DNA of 64,000 bases from positions 1,054,001 to 1,118,000 of the forward strand of contig NZ_AP036014.1 of NCBI RefSeq assembly GCF_003402415.2, written 5' to 3'. Below the pieces are notes generated by a model. That model ran no database searches, was not told the DNA's origin, and saw only the letters and a program-made list of their open reading frames with translations. Shown here piece by piece: positions 7,906 to 16,374 of the stretch. The position numbers were made by a program, and so were the translations under genes. Positions within the stretch are counted from its first letter, which is position 1. Each line of letters begins with the position of its first letter. The stretch comes from Cupidesulfovibrio sp000226255. GTDB taxonomy: Bacteria > Desulfobacterota > Desulfovibrionia > Desulfovibrionales > Desulfovibrionaceae.

Positions 7906-8009
7906 GTTGCCGTGGGTTTACTCGTCGCGTGGGGTGTGCGATACCATGCGCGGGGGGCCGGAAAACGCCCGGCGCGCATGCGGACGGGCAGACACGCGGA
8001 GGTATGCGG

Positions 8010-8762
8010 ATGCAGGAGATGCGTGGAATGGGCCGCCGCAGGGCGGCGCGCGCGGCGCTGGTCGCCGTGTGGAGCCTTGCCGTCGCGGTGTTCGGCTGTT
8101 CGGCGGCCGTGGCGGGCAGCATCAAGGATTACGCCGGTGACATGGTGTCGCTGGACGCGGCGGGCAAGGTGGAAAGCACCAGCCGCCTGTTCTTCTCCGG
8201 CGGCAACGTGCGCGTGGAGATACCCGCGCAGGAGGACATGGGGCCCATGGTGATCATCGTGCGGCCCGACCGCAAGGTGCAGTGGATGATCGACGTGAAG
8301 GCCAAGACATACTTCGAGCAGCAGCTGGACGAAAAGACCATCGCCGACATGAGCCGGGGCGGTGGGGCGGCCATGCCCATGGGCGAACACGTCGTGAAAG
8401 AGGAACCGCTGGGCAGCGAGAAGGTGAACGGCTACGACACGCGCAAGAAGCGGGTCACCTCCACGTCCAAGGTCATGGGCAAGACGTACACCTCCGTGTC
8501 CACGGTGTGGATGGCCGACGAATTCGACGTGCCCCTGCGCGAACGCGACGAGCAGGGCGGGGCCGAGGAATTCCGCAACATCGTGGTGGGCGCGCAGCCT
8601 GCCGCGCTGTTCGAGGTGCCCAAAGGCTACGCCAGGGGCAAGGGCATGCCGGGGATGCCGGATATGGACATGCCCGACATGCCGGACATGAAGAACATGC
8701 CGGACATGAAGGCGCTGGAAGGCATGGGCATGCCCCCCGGCATGAAGATGCCGGGCCAGTAG
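8010..8762 (+). CDS. Exported DUF4412-type protein with Met-rich C-terminal tail
   Basis: 250 residues. ATG 8010 is chosen because GGAGG (7998-8002) is 7 bases away; the ATG at 8004 would be too close. A signal peptide (ALVAVWSLAVAVFGCSAAVAG) contains a Cys that might be a lipobox but is followed by a better Ala-Xaa-Ala site. The mature part reads as a DUF4412-like beta domain (GDMVSLDAAGKVESTSRLFFSGGNVRVE; VDVKAKTYFEQQLDEK). The last 50 residues are a Met/Pro/Asp repeat (MPDMDMPDMPDMKNMPDM) that could bind soft metals such as copper; that is inference. Confidence 0.75.
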   Translation: MQEMRGMGRRRAARAALVAVWSLAVAVFGCSAAVAGSIKDYAGDMVSLDAAGKVESTSRLFFSGGNVRVEIPAQEDMGPMVIIVRPDRKVQWMIDVKAKTYFEQQLDEKTIADMSRGGGAAMPMGEHVVKEEPLGSEKVNGYDTRKKRVTSTSKVMGKTYTSVSTVWMADEFDVPLRERDEQGGAEEFRNIVVGAQPAALFEVPKGYARGKGMPGMPDMDMPDMPDMKNMPDMKALEGMGMPPGMKMPGQ

Positions 8763-8806
8763 GCCGCGCCGCCGCCACCCATACGATCGGTCACGGATAC
8801 AACGTC

Positions 8807-8836
8807 AAGGGCCGGGCATGTACATGCCCGGCCCTT
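8807..8836 (+). terminator. Terminator after the DUF4412-type gene
   Basis: 14-bp perfect stem on each side of a two-base centre (8807-8820, 8823-8836). It lies between convergent genes and may serve both strands. Confidence 0.7.
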
Positions 8837-8946
8837 GCTCGTCCGGCAACGGTCGGTGCGGTTTCAACCGCACGACCGACCGCATGGTGAGGCGCGCGGC
8901 AAAAGCGCGCGCCTGCCCGTTCGGGGTGCTCCGAAGCCCCGCGCGC

Positions 8947-9252
8947 CTAGCGCGCTTCCATCACCAGAATGCGCGTGCGCCCTGTGTCGGACTCGCGCAC
9001 GGTGATCTCCACGGTGCGGGCGTTGTTCTTCACGGCGTCCACCATCAGCGTGGCCGTCTCCTTGGTGTCGCAGTCGTACACGTCGACCATTTCGCCGCGC
9101 ATGGGCACGGTGTCCACGTCGACTTCCACGAGGTGGCCCGATTCGGTGTCGAATCCGTCCCACGCCAGGGCGGCGCAGGGCAGGGCCAGGGACAGCAGCG
9201 CGGTTCCGGACAGCAGAAGGGTACGAACGAACGGACGGATGGTGTGCTTCAT
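8947..9252 (-). CDS. Small secreted protein, DUF5334-like
   Basis: 101 residues from the ATG at 9252; an ATG three codons upstream is possible and neither has a strong ribosome site. The signal peptide is clear (LLLSGTALLSLALPCAALA, cut before WDGFD). The mature protein is about 75 residues of alternating hydrophobic and charged residues (VEVDVDTVPMRGEMVDVYDCDTKE), suggesting a small beta barrel. This resembles the DUF5334 group of short secreted proteins, but I am not certain. Function unknown. It is followed in the convergent direction by the hairpin at 8807-8836. Confidence 0.65.
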   Translation of the reverse strand: MKHTIRPFVRTLLLSGTALLSLALPCAALAWDGFDTESGHLVEVDVDTVPMRGEMVDVYDCDTKETATLMVDAVKNNARTVEITVRESDTGRTRILVMEAR

Positions 9253-9307
9253 CCGGCCCATGTAGCAGAGCCGGAACGGGGGGGCAAGCGCCAATTTTGC
9301 CAACGGG

Positions 9308-10087
9308 TTACGGCAGCTGGTCGAGGAATTCCCCGTAGCCTTCGGCCTGCATGGCCTCGCGCGGGATGAACCGCAGCGACGCGGAATTCATGCAATAGCG
9401 CAGGCCCGTGGGGGCCGGGCCATCGGGAAACACGTGCCCCAGATGCGACCCGGCGATACGGCTGCGTACCTCGGTGCGCACCATCCACAGGGTGCGGTCC
9501 ATGTGTTCGGTCACCGCGTCCGGGCGTACGGGCCGGGTGAAGCTGGGCCAGCCGGTGCCGGAATCGTACTTGTCGGACGAAAGGAACAGCGGCTCTCCCG
9601 ACACCACGTCCACGTAGATGCCGGGGCGTTTTTCGTCCCAGTATTCGTTGCGGAAGGCGGGTTCGGTACCCTCCATCTGGGTGACCTCGTACTGCATGGG
9701 GGTAAGGCGGGCGCGCAGCTCCTCTGCCTTGGGCTTGGAAAAGCGCTGCCATGGTGCGGGTGCGGTCATGGCTGTATCTCCGGTGGCGTCATGCGCCGCT
9801 GGCGCGGCGGCATGGCCTTGCGTCTGGTGTGTGGGGGCGTTCGCCCCGGTTTCGCCCGTGCTCCCCGCTCCGGCATAGCTGGGCTGGCCCGCCAGCAGGG
9901 CGAACACCAGCACGGCCAGCAGCAACCACAGCAGATCGGGCAGGCCGTCAGGCTTGCGGATGCGGCTGATCGCGCGGCCGGTGGCGAGGGGCTGCGCCGT
10001 TTCGGCGTGCGCCGGGGCGCGGCGCGTGCGCGGGGGGGCGGCCGATGCGCGTCGGGCAGTGCGGGTGGGAATGCGGACGTGGATCAT
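9308..10087 (-). CDS. msrB: Peptide methionine-R-sulfoxide reductase MsrB, membrane-anchored
   Basis: 259 residues from ATG 10087 with a GGGAGG site. An Arg-rich N-terminus leads to one membrane helix (LLWLLLAVLVFALLAG), so the enzyme is probably anchored facing the periplasm. The MsrB domain starts near residue 110. DVVSGEPLFLSSDKYDSGTGWPSF is the non-zinc version of the family, since the usual CxxC pair before the GWPSF motif is absent. The catalytic Cys is in LRYCMNSASLRF. It repairs methionine-R-sulfoxide in exported proteins. The catalase gene nearby suggests a shared oxidative-damage theme but they are not in one operon. Confidence 0.92.
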   Translation of the reverse strand: MIHVRIPTRTARRASAAPPRTRRAPAHAETAQPLATGRAISRIRKPDGLPDLLWLLLAVLVFALLAGQPSYAGAGSTGETGANAPTHQTQGHAAAPAAHDATGDTAMTAPAPWQRFSKPKAEELRARLTPMQYEVTQMEGTEPAFRNEYWDEKRPGIYVDVVSGEPLFLSSDKYDSGTGWPSFTRPVRPDAVTEHMDRTLWMVRTEVRSRIAGSHLGHVFPDGPAPTGLRYCMNSASLRFIPREAMQAEGYGEFLDQLP

Positions 10088-10458
10088 GGCAACCTCCCGG
10101 CGGCGGGCGCGCCGCCCTGGCACGATGCCCCGGAGATGTCCGGGGTGTCCATAATACAGGTAGAGCCTGCGCGGGGCGTGTCAAGCCGGTCTGCGTGCCC
10201 GGCGGGCCGCGCGACAAATCCGTCCCGGACGGTTCACAGGGGCGTGGAATATGGGTACCGTACCCTTCCGCACCGGAGCATGGTTGGCCAGGGACGACCC
10301 AGGGCGACCTTGCGACGACGGGTTCCGGTGCAAGACCTTGCGCAGGAGCCCCTGGCATTGTGGGGGGCCGCCAAGGGCGGTAGGGTGGTTTCAAACCGGG
10401 CGGGCAGCCCGGCCCGGAGGGGCTCGCGCCCTTTCCCACGTTCCATTCAGGAGAACGC
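10088..10458. other. Intergenic region upstream of fdhE with a long paired element
   Basis: Divergent promoter region for msrB and the fdhE-moaA run. No ORF. It contains the long-range inverted repeat at 10270-10331 and the AGGAGA ribosome site of fdhE. No unambiguous promoter was found. Confidence 0.5.
10270..10331 (+). promoter_or_regulatory. Structured leader candidate upstream of the Mo-cofactor/FDH maturation genes
   Basis: GCACCGGA (10270-10277) pairs exactly with TCCGGTGC (10324-10331). The enclosed 46 bases contain GGCC and several GACGACC-type segments that can form inner stems. Its place ahead of cofactor-synthesis genes makes a regulatory RNA worth testing (Moco or related riboswitch), but I do not recognise a consensus. 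Confidence 0.3.
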
Positions 10459-11370
10459 ATGAGCTTCGATTTCGACCACGAGATGCAGCGCCTTGAAGGC
10501 AAGCTGAAGGCCCTGCGCAGCAAGGAATACATCCCCGACGCGCTGCTGGAGATCGTGGCGCGCACCGCCGCCATCCAGGTGGAGGCGCGCGCCGCCGTGC
10601 AGGCGGCCCCGCTGCCGGAACTGGCCACGCCCGATGCCCACGCCCAGGGCGCGCCGCTGCTCCCGCGCGACGCCTTCACCTACGACCGCTCGCGGACGGC
10701 GGCCACCTTCGGCCGCCTGCTGGCCATGATGCGCGCCGCCGGGGGCAGCCTGGGGGCCGCCGCCGAGGTGGTGCGAGAGGCCATGGAAAAGGGCGAGCTG
10801 GCCGTGGAGGACGCCTGCGACGCGGCCCTGCGCGATGATGTGGCCTGGTTCGACGCCTGGGCCCTGCGCCTGACCGACGCGCCCAGCCTGGTGCGTTTTC
10901 TGGCCATGGGCAGCGTGGTGCCCTCGGTGGAGGCGCTGGCCGCGCAGGTTGCCGCCGAAGATGCCCGCCGCACCGGCGCGGACCAGCCGGGCGCAACCCC
11001 GGTGGTCTGGCAGCACGGCCACTGTCCGGTGTGCGGCAGCGCGCCGCTGGTGGGCCGCCTGGTGGGCAAGGAAGGGGCGCTGCACCACACCTGCTCGTTC
11101 TGCCGCCACGAATACCGCGCCAAACGGCTGCAGTGCCCGTTCTGTCTGGAAGAAGAATCCAAGAACCTCGAATACTTCACCGCCGACGGAGAGCCCGGCT
11201 TCCAGGTGCACGTCTGCAAGTCGTGCAAGGGGTACATCAAGGTGGCGGATTTCCGCGAGTTCGACCGCATCTCCATCCCGGTGCTGGACGACCTGGAGTC
11301 GCTGGCCCTGGACATCGTGGCGCGCCAACAGGGCTACAAGCGGCCCACGGCGTCGGCCTGGGGGTTCTAG
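10459..11370 (+). CDS. fdhE: FdhE, formate dehydrogenase accessory protein
   Basis: 303 residues with an AGGAGAACGC ribosome site. FdhE is a cytoplasmic rubredoxin-like protein that binds formate dehydrogenase subunits before Tat export. The C-terminal half has the diagnostic series of CxxC pairs: HCPVCGS, HTCSFCRHE, LQCPFCLEE and HVCKSCKGY, an iron/zinc-binding set. The N-terminal 150 residues are helical. It heads a tightly packed operon: fdhD starts on the base after its stop, mobA overlaps fdhD and moaA follows. The client is very likely the selenoprotein formate dehydrogenase at 30-33 kb. Confidence 0.95.
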   Translation: MSFDFDHEMQRLEGKLKALRSKEYIPDALLEIVARTAAIQVEARAAVQAAPLPELATPDAHAQGAPLLPRDAFTYDRSRTAATFGRLLAMMRAAGGSLGAAAEVVREAMEKGELAVEDACDAALRDDVAWFDAWALRLTDAPSLVRFLAMGSVVPSVEALAAQVAAEDARRTGADQPGATPVVWQHGHCPVCGSAPLVGRLVGKEGALHHTCSFCRHEYRAKRLQCPFCLEEESKNLEYFTADGEPGFQVHVCKSCKGYIKVADFREFDRISIPVLDDLESLALDIVARQQGYKRPTASAWGF

Positions 11371-12183
11371 ATGAGCGGACGCGACGCGACGCAATTGCCA
11401 GGCGGTGCGGACGGGGCGGTGCCGCGCCAGGTTTCCGTGCGCCGCTACAAGGACGCGGCCTGGCATGACGTGGACGACGTGCTGAGCCGCGAGGTGCCGG
11501 TGCGCGTGACGTGGGATGCCGCGCCCGGCGAGGCGGGCATCGCTGCGGGTTCCGCCCGGCTGTGGGCCTGGCCGCACGGCCTGGCCGACCTGGCCCTCGG
11601 CCACGTGCTGCTGGACCGGGTGCACCCCGCCGTGACCGGGCAGGAACCGGGGGCGTGGGGCATCCGCCATGCGGGCGCGGTGGCGGAAGCGGGGACGGGC
11701 GATGAGCTTGCCTTTCAGGTGGCGTTGCGCGCCGTGGCCCCCGCCCGTGCGCCGCAGCCGCCCATGCCCATGCCCGCCGCCGTGCTGCTGGACGCCATGC
11801 GCGCCTTCATGGGCGAGGAAGGGCTGTGGGACGGCACCGGCTGCTTCCACCGCGCGGGCGTGTACGACCCCGTGGGGGGGCGTCTGTTGCGCCGGGCCGA
11901 GGACATTGGCCGCCACAACTGCATAGACCGGTTGGCCGGGTGGGCCGCGCGCGAAGGCGTGGAACTGGCCCCCAGGCTGCTGCTGGTATCCGCGCGGGTG
12001 ACGGCCAGCCTGTTCGCCAAGGCGCGCCGGGCGGGCTTTTCGTTCATCGTCAGCCGCTCGGCCGTGACCACCGCCTCGGTGGACATGGCCGAGGCGCAGG
12101 GCGTCACGCTGGTGGGCTTCGCGCGGGACCGCGAGGAGCGCTTCACCGTGTTCGCCGATGCCGGGGGCAGGGTGCTGGAATGA
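11371..12183 (+). CDS. fdhD: FdhD-like sulfur carrier for formate dehydrogenase, atypical Cys set
   Basis: 270 residues; ATG directly abuts the fdhE stop. FdhD moves sulfur from IscS to the bis-MGD cofactor of formate dehydrogenase. The family signature is clear in the C-terminal half: LLRRAEDIGRHNCIDRLAGW (the RxDxGRHNxxDK motif) and LLLVSARVTASLFAKA...SRSAVTT. The CGxCG loop that carries the catalytic Cys residues in E. coli FdhD is not visible. The only Cys are C158 in GTGCFHRA and C184 in RHNCID. It is therefore either a divergent carrier using C158 or a changed paralogue. Confidence 0.88.
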   Translation: MSGRDATQLPGGADGAVPRQVSVRRYKDAAWHDVDDVLSREVPVRVTWDAAPGEAGIAAGSARLWAWPHGLADLALGHVLLDRVHPAVTGQEPGAWGIRHAGAVAEAGTGDELAFQVALRAVAPARAPQPPMPMPAAVLLDAMRAFMGEEGLWDGTGCFHRAGVYDPVGGRLLRRAEDIGRHNCIDRLAGWAAREGVELAPRLLLVSARVTASLFAKARRAGFSFIVSRSAVTTASVDMAEAQGVTLVGFARDREERFTVFADAGGRVLE

Positions 12184-12992
12184 GCCGCGGCCGGGGAACG
12201 GAGCACACGGCGGACATGCCGGAGGAGGGCGCGGACGCGGCCCCCGGCCTTGCCGTGGCGACGCCCCCCGGCGCGGGGGGCGTCCCCGTTTCCGACGGTT
12301 CCGACGGTTCCGAAGATGCCGCTCCCGCCCCGGACAGGGGGGATGCCGATACCGTCGCGGACGTCCCGGCGGCGCACGGCGTCGTCGGCGTGGTGCTGGC
12401 GGGCGGGCTGTCCACCCGGTTGGGGCAGGACAAGACCCGGCTGCACCTGCACGGCGATGCCGCCCCGGACATGCTGGCCCGCACGGCCGCGCTGCTGCAC
12501 TCCGTCACCGGCGAGGTGTGGATATCGTGCCGTGGCGGCCGTCCGTGCCCGGTTGCCACGACGGGTGTTGACGGCCCCTATTACCGCCTTAATGACGAGG
12601 TGGAGGGCATGGGGCCGTTCGGCGGGGTGATCACCGCCCTGCGCGTGGCCCAGGGGCCGGTGCTGGTGCTCTCGTGCGACCTGCCGTTCATGGAGCGCGC
12701 CGTGCTGGACCGCCTGCTGGCCCGCCGGGCCGCGCGGCGGCCGGGCACGGTGATGACCACCTTTCGGCAGGTGGAGACGGGCTTCATCGAATCGCTGGTG
12801 GCCGTTTACGAATTCGAGGCCCTGCCGCTGTTCCGGCAGGCGCTGGAGGACGGCGAGCGCAAGCTGAGCCGGGTGGTGCCGCCGGACCTGCGCGAGCACA
12901 TTCCCTATTCGGTGCAGGACGCCCTGCCGTTCTTCAACATCAACTACCCCGCCGATCTGGAAATGGCCCGGCGGATCATCGGTTCGCTGTAG
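12180..12992 (+). CDS. mobA: MobA-like molybdenum cofactor guanylyltransferase
   Basis: 270 residues; the start ATG overlaps the fdhD stop (ATGA), indicating translational coupling. It attaches GMP to molybdopterin to make MGD, the cofactor form used by formate dehydrogenase. The nucleotidyltransferase signature VVLAGGLSTRLGQDK is intact, followed by VLVLSCDLPFM (metal-binding Asp). The first 65 residues are a low-complexity extension rich in Ala/Gly/Pro/Asp with a SDGSDGSED repeat from a 9-bp DNA repeat. A downstream start cannot be excluded, but the ATGA overlap favours this one. Confidence 0.92.
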   Translation: MSRGRGTEHTADMPEEGADAAPGLAVATPPGAGGVPVSDGSDGSEDAAPAPDRGDADTVADVPAAHGVVGVVLAGGLSTRLGQDKTRLHLHGDAAPDMLARTAALLHSVTGEVWISCRGGRPCPVATTGVDGPYYRLNDEVEGMGPFGGVITALRVAQGPVLVLSCDLPFMERAVLDRLLARRAARRPGTVMTTFRQVETGFIESLVAVYEFEALPLFRQALEDGERKLSRVVPPDLREHIPYSVQDALPFFNINYPADLEMARRIIGSL

Positions 12993-13038
12993 CCCGGCGC
13001 GCCGCAACGGAAGGGGCCGCAACGCCCCGCAAGACGCC

Positions 13039-14196
13039 ATGCCCAGGGATGTCGCCATGCCCGGAGATGCTGTCATGACCAGAGATTCCGCCCCCCAGCC
13101 GGACGCCGCAGCCGCCCCCGCTCCCGTGCCCGGCCAGGGCAGCCTGACCGACGCGCACGGCCGCAAGGTGCGCTACCTGCGCCTGTCCGTCACCGACCGT
13201 TGCAACCTGCGTTGTTCGTACTGTTGGGGGTGCAGCGAGATGCGCTTCATCCCCCACGACGACGTGCTGCGCTACGAGGAAATGGCGCGCATCGTGGACG
13301 TGGCCGTGGAAGAGGGCGTGGAAAAGGTGCGCCTGACCGGGGGCGAACCCTTCGTGCGCAAGGGGCTGACCGGGTTTCTGGACATGCTGCACCAGCGCCA
13401 CCCGGCACTGGACATCCGCATCACCACCAACGGCACCCTGCTGGCCCCGCACGCCGCCGCACTGCGCGGCCTTGGCGTGAGCACGGTGAACATTTCGCTG
13501 GACACCTTTCGGCGCGACCGGTTCGCGGCCACCACAGGGCGCGACATGCTGCCCCAGGTGCTGCAGGGCATCCACGCCGCGCTGGACGCGGGCCTGGGGG
13601 TGAAGATCAACGCCGTGGCCCTGAAGGGCGTCAACGACGATGAACTGGCCGCCTTTCTCGATTTCGCACGCACCCACCCTGTGGACGTGCGGTTCATCGA
13701 GTTCATGCCCATGGGCGGCGGCACCAACTGGACCGAGGACCAGTTCTGGGGCGCGCCGGACATTCTGGCGGCGGCGGAACGGCTGGCGGATCTGGTCCCC
13801 CTGGCCCCCGGCGAGCGGCGCAAGGGGCCGGCCAAGCTGTGGGGCATTGCCGGGGGGCTGGGCCGCTTCGGGCTCATCACGCCCCTGTCCGACCACTTCT
13901 GCGGCGACTGCAACCGCCTGCGCGTGACGCCGGACGGACGGCTGCGCACCTGCCTGTTCTCCGACCGCGAATACCGCCTGCGCCCGCTGCTGCGCCATCC
14001 GAAGCTGGGCATGGACGCGGTGCGCAGGGTGCTGCGCCTGGCCAACCGCCGCAAGCCCCTGGGCTACCAGTTGCTGGCGCGGGTGCGCGCCGGGCAGTTG
14101 GCCGAGTTGCGCGGCGCGGGGCAGGAATTGCCCAACGCCCCGTGCGAGGGCGGCGCGGCCGTGGCCAACCGCCGCATGAGCGCCATCGGCGGGTAG
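13039..14196 (+). CDS. moaA: GTP 3',8-cyclase MoaA
   Basis: 385 residues from ATG 13039. ATGs at 13057 and 13075 each have a nearby purine-rich site and may be the real start. Radical-SAM enzyme for the first step of molybdenum cofactor synthesis. The N-terminal cluster is C55xxxC59xxC62 in DRCNLRCSYC. The C-terminal substrate cluster is HFCGDCNRLRVTPDGRLRTCLF. The protein ends in Gly-Gly, the essential C-terminal tail of MoaA. TGGEPFVR is the SAM-binding GGE motif. It is the last gene of the fdhE-fdhD-mobA-moaA run and ends at a strong terminator. Confidence 0.96.
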   Translation: MPRDVAMPGDAVMTRDSAPQPDAAAAPAPVPGQGSLTDAHGRKVRYLRLSVTDRCNLRCSYCWGCSEMRFIPHDDVLRYEEMARIVDVAVEEGVEKVRLTGGEPFVRKGLTGFLDMLHQRHPALDIRITTNGTLLAPHAAALRGLGVSTVNISLDTFRRDRFAATTGRDMLPQVLQGIHAALDAGLGVKINAVALKGVNDDELAAFLDFARTHPVDVRFIEFMPMGGGTNWTEDQFWGAPDILAAAERLADLVPLAPGERRKGPAKLWGIAGGLGRFGLITPLSDHFCGDCNRLRVTPDGRLRTCLFSDREYRLRPLLRHPKLGMDAVRRVLRLANRRKPLGYQLLARVRAGQLAELRGAGQELPNAPCEGGAAVANRRMSAIGG

Positions 14197-14247
14197 GCGG
14201 CATCATCGTTTTTTCCGTCGTCCAGCCGCCAGGTGGCGGAAGACGAA

Positions 14248-14275
14248 AAGGCGGGGTCCTTGCGGACCCCGCCTT
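14248..14275. terminator. Shared terminator of moaA and the first cstA copy
   Basis: 12-bp perfect stem (14248-14259 with 14264-14275), TTGC loop. T-rich on the plus side (TTTGCATTTT) and AAAA before it, so it can end both convergent transcripts. Confidence 0.8.
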
Positions 14276-14308
14276 TGCATTTTCAGGTTATATAACCAAC
14301 GGTCCCGG

Positions 14309-15727
14309 TTATGCTGGCGACGCCTCGAACTTCTTGCGCTTGGTCAGGAACAGGATCAGCGATCCGGCGGCCACGGCGAGGCCGATCCACGTGGAGACGT
14401 TCAGCGGCATGCCCAGGCCGATCTTTGCGTAGCACAGGTAGGTGGTGCACACCGAAGTCATGAAGGTGGCGGGCACGCTGGCGATCCAGTGGAACATGCC
14501 GCGCCGCACCAGGTAGGCGGCCGCCGCCCACAGCACGATGGTGGCCAGGGTCTGGTTGGCCCACCCGAAGTAGCGCCAGATGATGTCGAAGTTCATCTGC
14601 GACAGGATGGCCCCCACCACGAACAAAGGCACCGCGATGACCAGCCGCTTCACCTGTTCCACCTGCGAGAAGTTCAGGAAGTCGGCAATGGTCAGGCGGG
14701 CGGAACGGAAGGCCGTGTCGCCCGAGGTGATGGGCAGCACCACCACGCCCAGGATGGCCAGGATGCCGCCCACGGGGCCCATGAGCGCGATGGACACGTC
14801 CTTGACCACCTTGCCCGGGCCGCCCGCGGCCAGGGTGGCGTTGAGCGCGTCGGGGGTGTCGTAGAAGGTCATGCCAAGGGTTGCCCAGATCAGGGCGATG
14901 ACGCCCTCGGCGATCATGGCCCCGTAGAAGATGGGGCGGCCGCAGTTTTCGTCGGGCACGCAGCGGGCCATCATGGGCGACTGGGTGGCATGGAAGCCCG
15001 AGATGGCGCCGCAGGCGATGGTGATGAACATCAGCGGCCACAGGGGCAGGCCCTTGGGGTGCTGGTTGGTCCACTGGGCGGCGGGGTAGAAGTCGAAGCC
15101 CTTGATGAACAGCATGGTGGTAAGACCCACGGCCATGATCAGCAGGATCACGGCGAACAGCGGGTAGATGCGCCCGATGATCTTGTCCACCGGCAGGATG
15201 GTGGCCAGGAAGTAGTAGGCGAAGATGATCACCACCCACACCAGCAGGGTCCAGTCGGTCATGCTGGCCAGCAGCGCCGCCGGACCGGTGACGAAGACCA
15301 CGCCCACCAGCAGCAGCAGGACCACCGAGAAGAAGCGCATGAACTGCTTGAAGCCGTTGCCCAGGTTGTAGCCCACCACGTCGGGCACGGACTTGCCCGC
15401 GTAGCGCACCGACAGCATGCCCGAGAAGTAGTCGTGCACGCCCCCGGCAAAGATGGAGCCGAGGACGATCCACACCAGCGCCCACGGGCCGTACAGCGCG
15501 CCCAGGATGGGGCCGAACACGGGGCCAAGGCCCGCGATGTTCAGTAACTGGATGAGAAATATCTTGCCGGGGGACATTTTTACGTAGTCAACGCCGTCGG
15601 CCATGGTGCAGGCCGGGGTTGCCTTGCAGTTGTCCGCCCCGAAGAACCGCTCGACTACACGGCTATACACCATGTAGCCGATGATAAGCGTGGCGACGCT
15701 TATGATGAAATACATTACTGATGGCAT
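14309..15727 (-). CDS. cstA: CstA-family transporter, copy 1
   Basis: 472 residues with an AAGGAGGAGACC ribosome site. CstA/BtsT proteins are multi-helix inner-membrane carriers for peptides or pyruvate with protons. Family blocks seen: CTMADGVDYVKM after helix 1, LNIAGLGPVFGPILGALYGP, GGVHDYFSGMLSVRYAGKS, CGAISGFHATQSPM and a C-terminal WRYFGWANQTLATIVLW. It is nearly the same protein as copy 2 at 16375-17793, differing at scattered positions, which indicates tandem duplication. At 472 residues it is a short CstA. A nearby LytS/LytTR pair resembles the BtsS/BtsR system that controls pyruvate uptake, so pyruvate is a reasonable substrate; this is inference. Confidence 0.92.
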   Translation of the reverse strand: MPSVMYFIISVATLIIGYMVYSRVVERFFGADNCKATPACTMADGVDYVKMSPGKIFLIQLLNIAGLGPVFGPILGALYGPWALVWIVLGSIFAGGVHDYFSGMLSVRYAGKSVPDVVGYNLGNGFKQFMRFFSVVLLLLVGVVFVTGPAALLASMTDWTLLVWVVIIFAYYFLATILPVDKIIGRIYPLFAVILLIMAVGLTTMLFIKGFDFYPAAQWTNQHPKGLPLWPLMFITIACGAISGFHATQSPMMARCVPDENCGRPIFYGAMIAEGVIALIWATLGMTFYDTPDALNATLAAGGPGKVVKDVSIALMGPVGGILAILGVVVLPITSGDTAFRSARLTIADFLNFSQVEQVKRLVIAVPLFVVGAILSQMNFDIIWRYFGWANQTLATIVLWAAAAYLVRRGMFHWIASVPATFMTSVCTTYLCYAKIGLGMPLNVSTWIGLAVAAGSLILFLTKRKKFEASPA

Positions 15728-16374
15728 GGTCTCCTCCTTTCATTGTTCCGCCGTGTCGCAGTTTGACATTGACGGAGTGTTGCCTGTGTATATTTTTGTG
15801 CCGTTTTGTGTGTTTATTATGATTTACTGAAAAAATTATGCGTGAGTTTTTATTGTTTTTGCATGAGTAGTTTGTTCATTTTGGTGGTTTTGTGCTTAAT
15901 AAATGTTGTTGATTGTGATAGGTGTGTTGGCGCTGGAATTGATTTTGTATTTTAGTGTATGAGCATTGGTGTTTTTCTGTGGGCTATGATGAAGCGGCGC
16001 AAATGTTGAAATTTTAGGGTGTCATGCTGTTTCAGTGATGCTTTTGTGTGCAGTAGTAATGTGCTGTGGTTTGTTTTTTCAACTGGTGTTTGTGCATTTG
16101 TCGTTTTTCGTTTCCGAAAGGTGCTTTTTGAGGGCCAAGCGGATGCTGGCGCGTGTCTGACGGGGACAGGGGGGGGGGAGGGGCGGGCCATGCCATGTCG
16201 CCGTTTCGGCCCCGTCCTGGTTGGCGCCATTGTCTTCCGCCTTCTGTTCTTTCGACGTTTCCGGCCGCGCCAACGCGAAGCGCCCCGTCTGCGTGTGCAG
16301 GCGGGGCGCTGGTTGTTTGTCGGGCGGGTTGCGGCGTCGTGCCGCTGCCCGTCACGGTGCTTGCGTTGGGCTGG
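15728..16374. other. AT-rich intergenic region upstream of cstA copy 1
   Basis: From about 15760 to 16130 the base composition is strikingly AT-rich compared with the surrounding genes, with T-rich runs on the plus strand. No ORF is convincing. It should hold the promoter and activator sites of cstA copy 1. The right part is GC-rich and contains the terminator of cstA copy 2. Confidence 0.6.
16279..16310 (-). terminator. Hairpin after cstA copy 2
   Basis: 14-bp stem with one T-G wobble (16279-16292 with 16297-16310), GTGT loop. It lies 65 bases beyond the copy 2 stop. There is no clear T run on the minus strand, so termination efficiency is uncertain. Confidence 0.55.

Noticed and set aside
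8813..8836. The palindrome near 8807-8836 as an operator
   Set aside because: Length and GC content, and its place between convergent gene ends, fit a terminator better.
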